Source: LMUY01 sp965199005
GTDB taxonomy: Bacteria; Pseudomonadota; Alphaproteobacteria; Acetobacterales; Acetobacteraceae
Assembly: GCA_965199005.1 (NCBI GenBank)
Contig: CBDAQK010000006.1
Location: forward strand, 2,170,001 to 2,234,000
Direction of reading: 5' to 3'
Length of the DNA: 64,000 nt
The position numbers and the translations under genes are program-made. Shown one piece after another: positions 1-8,598 of the stretch; within the stretch, counting starts at the first letter, position 1, and each line of letters starts with the position of its first letter. Under the pieces are notes generated by a model. The model saw only the letters and a list, made by a program, of their open reading frames with translations, was not told where the DNA came from and made no database searches.

Positions 1-116
1 GGCGGCGTCGATCGTCAACGATTTCCATCCAATCGTAGGACGATCATCTGACCGCCGACGGCATTGGTGCGGCGCTTGCAAGGATGCAGCACGTTCGGCG
101 AACAGGAGACGAGACC

Positions 117-1418
117 ATGGCGCAACCGAAATTCCACCTCTCCTGGTTCCTGTCGCAAGGCTACGGCCCGAAGAGTTGGCGAAGCCAGTGGCCGGGCAGC
201 GATATCGGACGCTGGATGATGCCGGACATATTTGTGGACCTCGCGGGCGCCATGGAGCGCGCCTGCATGGACTACATGATCATCGAGGATTCCTCGATGC
301 TGCCCTATCAATACAAGGGCTCGCACGACACCTACCTGAAATACGCCGCCAGCACGCCGAAGCTCGACCCTGCCGTGCTGGTCGGCTTCCTGGCGCAGGC
401 CACCAAGCATCTCGGCATCATCCCGACGCTGTCCACCAGCGAATACCCGCCCTTCCTGCTGGCCCGGCTGATCAACTCGTTCGACCACGTGACCGAGGGC
501 CGGATCGGCTGGAACTGCGTCACCAGCAGCAATGACGGCGCGGCGCAGAATTACGGCCATGACGGCCAGTTGCCGCATGACGAGCGATACGAGCGGGCGG
601 AAGAGTTCGCCGACCTCGTCACCAAACTTTGGGATGCGTGGGAGCCGGATGCCGTGGTGTTGGACCCGGACACGCCGCTTTTCGCGGATGGGAGCAAGGT
701 CCACGCCGTCCACCATGAAGGCCGCTACTTCCGCTGCCGCGGCCCGCTGAATGCGCCACGCTCGCCCCAGGGGCGGCCGCCCATCTGCCAGGCCGGTGGC
801 TCCGCCCGCGGCCAGCTCTTCGCCGCGCGCTGGGCGGACACCATCATCGCCGACGCCAGCGGCGTGGACAGCATGAAGCGCTACCGCGAGACGGTGCGGC
901 GCAACGCGGCCGCGGCCGGGCGTGACCCGGACAGCATCAAGGTGCTGTTTTTGGCCTACCCGGTGATCGACAGCACGATGGAGGCCGCCCGGGACCGCCG
1001 GCTGGCGCAGCAGGAGGAGTCGAGCCGCCACCTCGACATGCAACTCGCCAATATGTCCCGGCTGACCAACATCGATTTCTCCCAGTTCGATCCCGATGAA
1101 CCGCTGCACGAGTTGGAAACCAATGGGCACCAATCCGCCCTGGCCAAATGGATGGGCAAGACGCCGCGGCAATTGGGGGTGAACCAAGCGGTCAAGCAGG
1201 GGCTCGACCTGACGGGGACGGCGGACCAGGTCGCCGCAATCATGGCCGAGATGATGCAAGAGGTCGGCGGCGACGGGTTCCTGTTCTTCAACCCCACCTT
1301 CGACCGGCGCTACGTGATCGAGGTGTGCGACGGGCTGGTGCCCGCGCTGCAACGCCGCGGGGTCGTGCGGACGAAATACGAGCACAAGCATTTCCGGGAT
1401 AATCTGCTGGCGTTCTAG
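117..1418 (+). CDS. FMN-dependent monooxygenase, NtaA/SnaA/DszA family
   Basis: A 433-residue luciferase-fold flavin monooxygenase of the nitrilotriacetate/pristinamycin/dibenzothiophene-sulfone family, which uses reduced FMN supplied by a separate reductase to oxidise small organic substrates in the cytoplasm. The family signature EGRIGWNCVTS lies near residues 127-137 and the SPQGRPPICQAGGS segment near 215-228. I chose ATG 117 because AGGAG lies at 104-108 with good spacing and the protein then begins MAQPKFHLSWFL, like relatives; an in-frame ATG at 84 would add 11 unconserved residues. The substrate cannot be told from sequence. No partner flavin reductase lies next to it. A strong hairpin follows the gene. 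Confidence 0.88.
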   Translation: MAQPKFHLSWFLSQGYGPKSWRSQWPGSDIGRWMMPDIFVDLAGAMERACMDYMIIEDSSMLPYQYKGSHDTYLKYAASTPKLDPAVLVGFLAQATKHLGIIPTLSTSEYPPFLLARLINSFDHVTEGRIGWNCVTSSNDGAAQNYGHDGQLPHDERYERAEEFADLVTKLWDAWEPDAVVLDPDTPLFADGSKVHAVHHEGRYFRCRGPLNAPRSPQGRPPICQAGGSARGQLFAARWADTIIADASGVDSMKRYRETVRRNAAAAGRDPDSIKVLFLAYPVIDSTMEAARDRRLAQQEESSRHLDMQLANMSRLTNIDFSQFDPDEPLHELETNGHQSALAKWMGKTPRQLGVNQAVKQGLDLTGTADQVAAIMAEMMQEVGGDGFLFFNPTFDRRYVIEVCDGLVPALQRRGVVRTKYEHKHFRDNLLAF

Positions 1419-1441
1419 CCTACGCTCGCCACGCTACCGCG

Positions 1442-1474
1442 ACCCCCGTCCCCCAGCGTCACCAGGACGGGGGT
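1442..1474 (+). terminator. Terminator-like hairpin after the monooxygenase gene
   Basis: ACCCCCGTCC (1442-1451) is perfectly complementary to GGACGGGGGT (1465-1474) across a 13-base loop, starting 24 bases after the stop codon. There is no clear T tract after it, so it may act as a rho-independent-like terminator or simply stabilise the 3' end of the mRNA. Confidence 0.5.
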
Positions 1475-1586
1475 GGCTCCCGCTTCGGCTCCGATCATGC
1501 CATATCCATGCAGGACTAGCCCCGCGGTTGGGTGGAACGCCAGGCAGGTGGCGTTGCAGGGAGCCCATTGGGGAGGAGAAGTGGCC

Positions 1587-2798
1587 TTGGATTACGAAGT
1601 TTTCTTCCGCAAACAGCTCGACGTCCTGCGGCAGGAGGGCAATTACCGGGTGTTTGCCAACCTACAGCGCCGCGCCGGCAGCTTCCCGCAGGCCACCCAT
1701 GTGCGTGAGCACGGCCGGGCCGAGGTCACCGTCTGGTGTTCCAACGACTACCTCGGCATGGGCCAGCACCCGACCGTCCTGGCCGCGATGCACGAGGCGC
1801 TGGACCGCTGTGGCGCCGGCGCGGGCGGAACCCGCAACATCGCTGGCACCAACCACTACCATGTGCTGCTGGAGGAGGAGCTGGCCGATCTGCACCGCAC
1901 CGAGGCGGCGCTGCTGTTCAACTCCGGCTATATGTCCAACTGGGCCGCGCTGAGCACACTGGCGGGTCGGCTGCCGGGCTGCGTCGTGCTCTCGGACGCG
2001 AGCAACCATGCCTCCATGATCGAGGGCATCCGCCACAGCCGGGCGCAGAAGATCGTGTTCGCCCATAACGACCCGGCGGATCTCGAGCGCAAACTGGCGC
2101 GGCTGCCCGCTGATGTGCCCAAGCTGGTGGCGTTTGAATCGGTCTATTCGATGGATGGCGACATCGCGCCCCTTGGCGAACTCTGCGACGCCGCCGAGCG
2201 GCACGGCGCGATGACCTACCTGGACGAGGTCCACGCAGTGGGGCTGTACGGGCCGCGCGGCGGCGGGATTGCCGAGCAGGAAGGCCTCGCTCACCGCCTG
2301 ACGGTGATCGAGGGGACGTTGGCCAAGGGGTTTGGCGTCGTCGGCGGCTACATCGCAGCCTCCGCCGCCTTGTGCGACTTCATCCGCAGCTTCGCCTCGG
2401 GGTTCATCTTCACCACGGCCATGCCGCCTGCCATCGCCGCCGGGGCGCTGGCCAGCATCCGGCACCTCAAGACCAGCCGCCGCGAACGGCAGGCCCAGCA
2501 GGACCGCGTGACCCAAGTGCGCGCGGCGTTGGACCGGGCCGGGGTGCCGCATTACCGCAACGACAGCCACATCGTCCCCGTCATGGTCGGCGATGCCCGG
2601 CTGTGCAAGCAGGTGACGGACCAGCTGATGGATCAGTTTGGCGTATACGTGCAGCCCATCAACTACCCGACCGTCCCGCGCGGCACCGAGCGGTTGCGCA
2701 TCACGCCCTCCCCGTTCCACAGCGATGCCGACATCGCGCACCTTGTGACTTCACTATCGCTCATCTGGTCCGACCTCAGGCTGCAGCGGGCTGCCTGA
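1587..2798 (+). CDS. hemA: 5-aminolevulinate synthase (TTG start)
   Basis: A PLP enzyme that condenses glycine and succinyl-CoA to 5-aminolevulinate, the first step of heme and corrin synthesis by the C4 route typical of alphaproteobacteria. The 403-residue length matches the family. The glycine-rich GAGAGGTRNIAGTNHYH segment and DEVHAVGLYG motif are present, and the Schiff-base lysine is K247 in TLAKGFG (TLGKAFG in many relatives). The start is inferred as TTG 1587: GGGAGGAG lies at 1571-1578 and the protein then opens LDYEVFFRKQLD as in known ALAS proteins. An in-frame ATG at 1473 would add 38 unconserved residues and run into the upstream hairpin. It appears to be transcribed alone. Confidence 0.95.
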   Translation: MDYEVFFRKQLDVLRQEGNYRVFANLQRRAGSFPQATHVREHGRAEVTVWCSNDYLGMGQHPTVLAAMHEALDRCGAGAGGTRNIAGTNHYHVLLEEELADLHRTEAALLFNSGYMSNWAALSTLAGRLPGCVVLSDASNHASMIEGIRHSRAQKIVFAHNDPADLERKLARLPADVPKLVAFESVYSMDGDIAPLGELCDAAERHGAMTYLDEVHAVGLYGPRGGGIAEQEGLAHRLTVIEGTLAKGFGVVGGYIAASAALCDFIRSFASGFIFTTAMPPAIAAGALASIRHLKTSRRERQAQQDRVTQVRAALDRAGVPHYRNDSHIVPVMVGDARLCKQVTDQLMDQFGVYVQPINYPTVPRGTERLRITPSPFHSDADIAHLVTSLSLIWSDLRLQRAA

Positions 2799-2817
2799 GC
2801 GCGCACGCGCACTTTCT

Positions 2818-4338
2818 TCAGGCCTCCACGATCCGCAGAAAGCGCCGGGTCCGCTCCTGCTTCGGCGCGTCCAGCACGACCGAAGGCGGCCCTTCCTCGA
2901 CCACCAGCCCCTCATCCATGAAGACCACCCGGTCTGCCACCTCCCGCGCGAAGCGGACCTCGTGGGTGACGACGATCATCGTCATGCCGCCCTCGGCCAG
3001 GCGGCGGATGGCCGCCAACACCTCGCCCACCAATTCGGGATCGAGCGCGCTGGTCGGCTCGTCGAACAGCATCAGCTTGGGTGTCACGGCCAAGGCGCGG
3101 GCGATGGCGACACGCTGCTGTTGCCCGCCGGAGAGTTGGTGCGGCAGCCGATGCGACACATGCGCGAGGCCCAGCGCGGCGAGCGAGTCCGCCGCTGCCG
3201 TCCGGGCGGCAGTTCGCGGCACGCCATACACCTGCACCGGCGCCTCCACCACGTTGTCCAGGGCGGACAGATGTTGGAACAGGTTGAAGTGCTGGAACAC
3301 CATGCCGATGCGGGCCTGGGCGCGTGCCCGGGCCACGTCCCGCACCGCAACCAAGCGGCCGCCGCGCCTGGTATAGCCGACATGGTGGCCATCCACCGTG
3401 ATCTCGCCGCCATCCAGCGGTTCCAAATGGTTGATCAGCCGCAACAAGGTGCTCTTGCCGGAGCCGCTGGGGCCCATGATCACCACGACCTCGCCATGGC
3501 GGACGGTCAGGTCGATGCCACCCAGGATTTCACGCCGGTGGTAGGATTTGCGCACCCCCTTGCACACGACGAACGGCGCGTCCGGGTCGTGGCGGGATTG
3601 CGGGATGGGCAGTAGATCGGCCAACGCCGGCATCGGCGCTGCGGCCGCGGGTTTGCGTTGCCGCTCGATGCTGAAATGCCGCTCCAGCCAGGCCTGCACC
3701 GCGGCCACGACGCTGGTCATCGCGAGGTAGAGCACGCCGGCGGCGGCAAAGACGGTGAAGAACTCGAAATTCTGGCCGACGATTTGCTCCGCCCGGAACG
3801 TCAACTCGTTGACGAAGATCACCGAGGCGACGGCTGTGCCCTTGATCAGGGTGATCGCTTGGTTGGCGAACGCCGGCAGGATCGACCGCATCGCCTGCGG
3901 CAGGATGATGCGCCGCAGCGTCAGCCGGGTTCCCATGCCGAGAGCCGCCGCGGCGATGCCCTGGCCACGATCCACCGAGAGAATCCCGCCCCGGATGATC
4001 TCTGCCGCGAAGGCCGCTTCGTTCAATGAGAAGCCCAGCACGGCGGTGACGAAGCTGTTCAGCCGCAACCCGGCCGGTGGCAGCGCATCGAACAGGAAGA
4101 CGAGTTGCAGGATGAGCGGGGTGCCGCGGAAAAACCAGATATAGCCCCATGCGGCTCCGCGGATCACCCCCACGCGCGACAAGCGCATGAGCGCCAGCAC
4201 CAATCCCAGCCCGGTGCCGCAAACCAGCGCCACCGCCGTGATCTCGATGGCGGTGACCGCGCCGTCCAACAGGAAGCGGGAAAAGACGTACCCGGCCGCC
4301 TGCCCCACTGGCCCGCCGAGATTGGCCAGACCGAGCAA
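2818..4338 (-). CDS. Polar amino-acid ABC transporter, fused permease and ATPase
   Basis: A 506-residue fusion of two usually separate subunits. Residues 1 to about 220 form a HisM/GlnP-type permease with several hydrophobic segments and the EAAFAAEIIRGG coupling loop. Residues about 255-500 are a GlnQ/HisP-type ATPase with Walker A GPSGSGKSTLL, signature LSGGQQQRVAIARALA and Walker B LMLFDEPTSALD. It should import amino acids or related polar solutes across the inner membrane. The start is TTG, four bases after the stop of the upstream binding-protein gene, with AGGG just ahead, so the two are probably translated together. The only membrane subunit in the operon is this fusion, so a homodimer is expected. 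Confidence 0.9.
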   Translation of the reverse strand: MLGLANLGGPVGQAAGYVFSRFLLDGAVTAIEITAVALVCGTGLGLVLALMRLSRVGVIRGAAWGYIWFFRGTPLILQLVFLFDALPPAGLRLNSFVTAVLGFSLNEAAFAAEIIRGGILSVDRGQGIAAAALGMGTRLTLRRIILPQAMRSILPAFANQAITLIKGTAVASVIFVNELTFRAEQIVGQNFEFFTVFAAAGVLYLAMTSVVAAVQAWLERHFSIERQRKPAAAAPMPALADLLPIPQSRHDPDAPFVVCKGVRKSYHRREILGGIDLTVRHGEVVVIMGPSGSGKSTLLRLINHLEPLDGGEITVDGHHVGYTRRGGRLVAVRDVARARAQARIGMVFQHFNLFQHLSALDNVVEAPVQVYGVPRTAARTAAADSLAALGLAHVSHRLPHQLSGGQQQRVAIARALAVTPKLMLFDEPTSALDPELVGEVLAAIRRLAEGGMTMIVVTHEVRFAREVADRVVFMDEGLVVEEGPPSVVLDAPKQERTRRFLRIVEA

Positions 4339-4342
4339 AGCC

Positions 4343-5191
4343 CTACTGCGTCAGGATTTCCGGCTTGGTCACCAGGCTGTAATCCACGTGGTAACGGTCG
4401 AAGATGGTGCGCATCTCGCCGCTGGCCTGTAGTTCGGCCAAGCCGTCCGCCATTGCCTGCACCAATTGGGGGTGTTCCTTGGCCGTCCCCGCAGCGATGC
4501 GGGCGTTGGTGACAACGTTGAAGGCCATCGTCACGGCCGGGTTGCTGGCGGCCATCTCGCCGCCGACGAAGAGGTTGGTCGCGGCCAGATCGGCCCGGCC
4601 GCTCTGCACCAGCCGCATGCCGGCCGGAATGTCCGCCGCGGTGATCACCTCCACGTCCTTCTTGCCCGCCGCCACACATTTCTTGCCGGCGTCCCGCATC
4701 ATCACCTCCTGCGTCGTGCCCAACCCGGCGGTCGTCACCATGCCGCACAGATCGTCCAGGGAGTTCAAATGCTTTGGATTTCCCGCGGCGACCAGCATGC
4801 CAGTTGCCGAGTTCATGTAAGCAACGAAATCCAGCTTCTTTGCGCGCTCGGGCGTGTAGAGCAGGGTGTCCCACATGACGTCGATCTGGCCCGACATGGC
4901 CGCCGGGATCAGGCCCGACCAGCTTCCCGTGGTGAAGGTGATGGGGATGCCGACGCAGGCGAAGGTGGCACGGGCGAGATCGGCGTCAAGGCCAATCAGG
5001 TGGCTGAAATCCTTGGGGTCGCGGAAGCTGAATGGGCTGCTTTCGCCGTCTTGGCCGATGGTGATGGTGTGCCCCGCCAGCGCAGGGTATTTGGCCGCAG
5101 CTTTCGTGGGCTCACAGGCCGCCTGCGCCGTGCCTGTCGCGCTGAACCCAGCCGCAGCCAAAGCCGCCACCCAAACGACGAAGCGACCCAT
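4343..5191 (-). CDS. Polar amino-acid ABC transporter substrate-binding protein
   Basis: A 282-residue periplasmic binding protein of the family 3 (glutamine/arginine-type) fold. A signal peptide is visible at the N-terminus (MGRFVVWVAALAAAGF, cleavage likely after AQA near residue 24). The body has features of the family such as HTITIGQDGESSPFSF and a GLDADLARATFACVGI segment, followed by a hinge and second lobe. ATG 5191 is preferred because it gives a clean signal peptide and has GGTGG upstream; in-frame ATGs at 5218 and 5221 lack one. It is the first gene of a two-gene operon with the fused permease/ATPase. The ligand is not identifiable. Confidence 0.88.
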   Translation of the reverse strand: MGRFVVWVAALAAAGFSATGTAQAACEPTKAAAKYPALAGHTITIGQDGESSPFSFRDPKDFSHLIGLDADLARATFACVGIPITFTTGSWSGLIPAAMSGQIDVMWDTLLYTPERAKKLDFVAYMNSATGMLVAAGNPKHLNSLDDLCGMVTTAGLGTTQEVMMRDAGKKCVAAGKKDVEVITAADIPAGMRLVQSGRADLAATNLFVGGEMAASNPAVTMAFNVVTNARIAAGTAKEHPQLVQAMADGLAELQASGEMRTIFDRYHVDYSLVTKPEILTQ

Positions 5192-5452
5192 TGATCCACC
5201 GCTCTTGTTGCGCTGCATCATTGACGAGGAAAGGCGAGCGGCGTGCAAGTGGAATTTCAGCCTCCCGAAAACCAAGCATGCTAGCCAGCATAGCCGGCAT
5301 CGCACTTGGGCGATGCGGGACTTTGGCCGAGATCGCCGGATCAGCTTGCTCGGCCATGCCGGCTAAGTCGGCGAAGAGGGAGTCATTCGGCTTCACGTTG
5401 CAAAGCAGCCTGCCTTTGCGCTTGAACCCGGCGGCGGATGCGGGGCACGCGG
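5192..5452. other. Noncoding spacer between queF and the ABC binding-protein gene
   Basis: This 261-base stretch must carry the promoter of the amino-acid ABC operon and the 3' end of queF, both on the minus strand. I found no convincing gene, riboswitch or strong hairpin in it. Confidence 0.5.
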
Positions 5453-5920
5453 TCAGCCCCGCCCGCGATACGGCGGCACCCCTTGGTCCGGCACCCACGC
5501 ACCCTCGGGGGGCGCGCCGGTCTGCCAGAAGACGTCGATCGGGATACCGCCACGAGGATACCAATAGGCCCCTATGCGCAGCCATCGCGGCGACAGCAAT
5601 TGCACCAGCCGGTCCGCCACCTGCATCGTGCAGGCCTCGTGGAATGCCCCGTGGTTGCGGAAACTGCCCAAGAACAGCTTGAGGGATTTGCTCTCCACCA
5701 GCCATTCGCCCGGCACGTAGTCGATGACGAGATGGGCGAAATCGGGCTGCCCCGTCAGAGGGCAGAGCGACGTGAACTCGGGCGCGGCAAACCGGACCAC
5801 GTAATCCTTCCCGTGATACGGGCTCGGCACGCGCTCCAGCACCGCCTGGTCCGGCGAGGCCGGTGCCGGCACCGGGCGGCCGAGTTGGGTCAGGCCTGCA
5901 TACGGGTCACTCTCGCTCAT
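5453..5920 (-). CDS. queF: NADPH-dependent 7-cyano-7-deazaguanine (preQ0) reductase
   Basis: Reduces the nitrile of preQ0 to the aminomethyl group of preQ1 in queuosine synthesis, in the cytoplasm. At 155 residues it is the short single-domain form of the T-fold enzyme. The catalytic cysteine lies in FTSLCPLTGQPDFAHL (near residue 53), and the QueF signature is seen as ESKSLKLFL (near residues 76-84), followed by NHGAFHEACT with the NADPH/substrate-site His-Glu. It is the last gene of a same-strand run queA, tgt, queF, so three consecutive steps of the pathway (preQ1 formation, insertion, ribosyl transfer) are encoded together. A REP-like palindrome separates it from tgt. Confidence 0.95.
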   Translation of the reverse strand: MSESDPYAGLTQLGRPVPAPASPDQAVLERVPSPYHGKDYVVRFAAPEFTSLCPLTGQPDFAHLVIDYVPGEWLVESKSLKLFLGSFRNHGAFHEACTMQVADRLVQLLSPRWLRIGAYWYPRGGIPIDVFWQTGAPPEGAWVPDQGVPPYRGRG

Positions 5921-5928
5921 ACTGCCCT

Positions 5929-5969
5929 CGTAGGGTAGGCTTTAACCCAGGGCTAAAGCCCACCCTACG
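5929..5969. repeat. REP-like palindrome, copy 1
   Basis: Two 19-base arms starting CGTAGGGT (5929-5947) and ending ACCCTACG (5951-5969) are inverted repeats with two mismatches and a three-base centre. The element sits in the 72-base gap between tgt and queF. The same core, CGTAGGGTGGGCT, recurs at 45749. Such hairpins commonly stabilise mRNA or attenuate transcription between operon genes. Confidence 0.65.
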
Positions 5970-5992
5970 ACTTCCCCGGGATATGTTCGGTT

Positions 5993-7129
5993 TCATGGAG
6001 TGAATCTATTAGGCTCGGCCGAGGCGGCATTCCAGCCCGCCCGCACCGTGGCGGCATGCTCGGACAGGCGGCCTGCCAGGATCGCTTCCCGCATGCCAGC
6101 CATCAGCCCGGCATAATAGGTGAGGTTATGCGTCGTCAGCAGCATCGGCCCCAACATCTCGTTGGCGCGGAATAGGTGGTGCAGGTAGGCACGGCTATGC
6201 CGGGTGCAGGCCAGGCAGGGGCATGCCGGGTCCAGCGGGCCGCCGTCATCGGCATGCCGGGCGTTGCGCAGGTTCAGCACGCCGCCACTGGTATAGGCAC
6301 GCGCCGTGCGCCCGGCGCGGGTCGGCATCACGCAATCGAACATGTCGACGCCGCGCGCGACCGCGCCCAGCAAATCGTCCGGCGTGCCCACGCCCATCAA
6401 GTAGCGCGGCCGGTCACAAGGGAGCTGCGGGACCGTCGCCGCCAGCACCTCGAACATGACCGCCTGCCCTTCCCCCACCGCCAGCCCGCCAACCGCAAAG
6501 CCTTCGAACCCCAGCGGGACCAGCGCCTGCACGGACTCGGTGCGCAGATGCGGAAACACACCGCCCTGAACGATGCCGAACTGGCCATAGCCCGGCCGCG
6601 GGCGAAACGCGGCGCGCGAACGCACGGCCCAGCGCATCGACAGCGCCATCGAGGCACGGGCCTGCTCCTCGGTCGCGGGGAACGGGGTGCATTCGTCGAA
6701 CGCCATGGTGATGGTAGCGTCCAATTGGTCCTGGATGGCCGTCGACACCGCCGGCGTCAGCCGATGCGCGGACCCGTCCAGATGGGAGCGGAAGGTGACC
6801 CCGTCCTCATCCATCTTGCGCAGGGACGCCAAGGACATGACCTGGAACCCGCCGGAATCCGTGAGGATCGGGCCATGCCAGTCCATGAACCGGTGCAGTC
6901 CCCCCAAGGCCGCCACGCGCGCAGCCCCGGGGCGGAGCATCAGGTGATAGGTGTTCCCGAGGACCAGCCGCGCCCCGGTCGTGCGCACCGCGTCGGCCGT
7001 CATGGCCTTGACCGTGCCAGCCGTCCCCACGGGCATGAAGACGGGGGTCGGCACATCGCCGTGCGCGGTACGCAACAAGCCGGCCCTTGCCGTCCCATCC
7101 GTTCCCAACAGGTCCCAGCCGAAATTCAC
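5993..7129 (-). CDS. tgt: tRNA-guanine(34) transglycosylase
   Basis: Exchanges guanine 34 of GU(N)-anticodon tRNAs for preQ1. The 378-residue length is normal. The nucleophile and binding aspartates are in LTDSGGFQVMSL and GVDMFDCVMPTRAGR, and the zinc site is CPCLACTRHSRAY followed by the distal His in LLTTHNLTYY. The start codon is GTG 7129, directly after the TAG stop of queA with no intervening base, so translation is likely coupled. It is followed by a REP-like palindrome and queF. Confidence 0.96.
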   Translation of the reverse strand: MNFGWDLLGTDGTARAGLLRTAHGDVPTPVFMPVGTAGTVKAMTADAVRTTGARLVLGNTYHLMLRPGAARVAALGGLHRFMDWHGPILTDSGGFQVMSLASLRKMDEDGVTFRSHLDGSAHRLTPAVSTAIQDQLDATITMAFDECTPFPATEEQARASMALSMRWAVRSRAAFRPRPGYGQFGIVQGGVFPHLRTESVQALVPLGFEGFAVGGLAVGEGQAVMFEVLAATVPQLPCDRPRYLMGVGTPDDLLGAVARGVDMFDCVMPTRAGRTARAYTSGGVLNLRNARHADDGGPLDPACPCLACTRHSRAYLHHLFRANEMLGPMLLTTHNLTYYAGLMAGMREAILAGRLSEHAATVRAGWNAASAEPNRFTP

Positions 7130-8146
7130 CTAGACAGCCGGGTCGAGCAGGCTGGAATCGCCGTAGGAATAGAAGCGGTACCCGGCCGCGATCGCGTGGG
7201 CATAGGCCGCGCGCATCCGCTCCGTGCCGGCGAAGGCGCAGACCAGCATGAACAGGGTCGAACGCGGCAGATGGAAGTTGGTCATCAGCCGGTGCACGGC
7301 GCGAAACCGGAACCCGGGGCGAATGAAGATCGCCGTCTCCCCCTGGAATGGTGCCACGCCATCCTCCGTCGCCGCACTCTCCAGCAGACGCACCACCGTT
7401 GTACCGACGGCCACCACCCTGCTGGCGGCACGAATGACCGAGGCCGCCCGCTCCGTCACCTCGCCCCGCTCTGGATGCATCGCGTGGGCATCGGGATCGC
7501 CGCGCATGGGCAGGAAGGTGCCGGCACCGACGTGCAACGTCACCGTCGTACGCTGCACGCCTGCCTGGGCCAAGGCGTCCAGCAAGGCCGGGGTGAAATG
7601 CAACCCGGCGGTCGGCGCCGCCACAGCGCCCTCGGCCCGGGCGAACACCGTTTGATAGTCCTGCGCATCCGCGGCGGTCGGTCCTGCCGGGCGGGCAATG
7701 TAGGGCGGGAGGGCCAAGGCGCCTGCCCGGCGTAGCGAGGCGGCAAACGCTTCCCCCTCCTGGTCGAAGCGGAGCGTCACATCCCCATCGCGCCGGTCCA
7801 CCACCAGGGCTCGCATCTCCGTCCCATCCAGTGCGAGCACATCCCCGGCCGCCAGCCGCCGCGCGTTGCGGGCCAGCGCATGCCAGGTGCCATCCGCCAG
7901 CGGCCGGTCCAACGTCAAACCCACCCGGGCCGCCCCACGATGCGCGGTCAGTTGCGCCGGAATGACCCTGGTGTCGTTCGCCACCAGCAGGTCGCCGGGC
8001 GATAGCAGCGCGGGCAAGTCCGCCACCACCCGATCCTCCAGCGCCTCGCCAACCCGCAGCAGCCGTGCCGCCTCTCGTGGGCGGGCGGGCTGCTGCGCGA
8101 TCAGCCCGGGCGGTAGGTCGAAGCCGAACGGGTCAGGCGGAGAGAT
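7130..8146 (-). CDS. queA: S-adenosylmethionine:tRNA ribosyltransferase-isomerase, no canonical start codon
   Basis: Adds the epoxycyclopentane ring of queuosine to preQ1-tRNA using the ribosyl part of SAM. Conserved blocks include LLVANDTRVIPAQL, APTAGLHFTPALLDAL, LHVGAGTFLPMRG and TNFHLPRSTLFMLV. The frame is open to 8161 and encodes the conserved N-terminus FGFDLPPGLIAQQPARPREA upstream of the first ordinary start (GTG 8029). Between the in-frame TGA at 8162-8164 and 8029 there is no ATG, GTG or TTG. The best-placed candidate is ATC at 8144-8146, giving 338 residues; CTG 8104 is the other. Translation may depend on the overlapping upstream VOC gene, whose stop codon lies at 8133-8135. A sequencing error is the main alternative. 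Confidence 0.9.
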   Translation of the reverse strand: MSPPDPFGFDLPPGLIAQQPARPREAARLLRVGEALEDRVVADLPALLSPGDLLVANDTRVIPAQLTAHRGAARVGLTLDRPLADGTWHALARNARRLAAGDVLALDGTEMRALVVDRRDGDVTLRFDQEGEAFAASLRRAGALALPPYIARPAGPTAADAQDYQTVFARAEGAVAAPTAGLHFTPALLDALAQAGVQRTTVTLHVGAGTFLPMRGDPDAHAMHPERGEVTERAASVIRAASRVVAVGTTVVRLLESAATEDGVAPFQGETAIFIRPGFRFRAVHRLMTNFHLPRSTLFMLVCAFAGTERMRAAYAHAIAAGYRFYSYGDSSLLDPAV

Positions 8147-8534
8147 AGGAGCTGATCTCGATCAGGTTGCCATCGGGGTCACGGCAGTACACCGACTGCA
8201 TCGGCCCCAGCGCGCCAGTCTTGGGCACCGGCCCGAGCAGCACCGGGATACCGCATTGATTCAGATGGTCGACCACGTCCCCCGGGCCCACGGCGGTGAT
8301 AAAGCACGCATCGACGCTGCCGGGCCGGTCATTGACCCCGGTGATCCAGGACCGCGGGTCCTCGTCGGCTGGACGGAGATTCAATTTTTGTCCGCCAAAT
8401 TTTAGCGCGGTGCGGTTTGTGTCACCAATTTCTTCACGTTCCATCCCTAGAACACGTTGGTACCAAGAGGCCGTGATCTCCACGTCCTTGCAATTCAACA
8501 CGATGTGGTCGAGACGGTCGACGGTGAATCGCAT
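8133..8534 (-). CDS. VOC-fold (glyoxalase/dioxygenase superfamily) protein
   Basis: A 133-residue single VOC-fold protein. Recognisable parts are the opening FTVDRLDHIVLNCKDVEIT, the SWYQRVLGM helix, ALKFGGQKLNL strand and the C-terminal YCRDPDGNLIEI metal-site segment, where the glutamate is the usual metal ligand. Members act as glyoxalases, dioxygenases or thiol transferases; the substrate here is unknown. ATG 8534 gives the usual length; ATG 8558 is possible. Its 3' end overlaps the 5' end of queA in another frame, so it appears to head the queuosine operon, which may be coincidental rather than functional. Confidence 0.75.
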   Translation of the reverse strand: MRFTVDRLDHIVLNCKDVEITASWYQRVLGMEREEIGDTNRTALKFGGQKLNLRPADEDPRSWITGVNDRPGSVDACFITAVGPGDVVDHLNQCGIPVLLGPVPKTGALGPMQSVYCRDPDGNLIEISSYLSA

Positions 8535-8598
8535 GTTAGGGTCCGATTTGAAAGGCATCAGCCGCCGCGCATATAGAGCCCTGCGCTGCCAGCGGCAA

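Noticed and set aside
15..1391. Long minus-strand frame of 458 codons opposite the first monooxygenase gene
   Set aside because: It is the GC-rich antisense shadow of a clearly conserved gene; its translation is His/Arg/Val-rich with no domain signature.
8029..8029. GTG 8029 as the start of queA, with GGAGG five bases upstream
   Set aside because: It would delete the conserved N-terminal FGFDLPPGLIAQQP segment that QueA needs; the ribosome-site match is inside coding sequence and probably chance.
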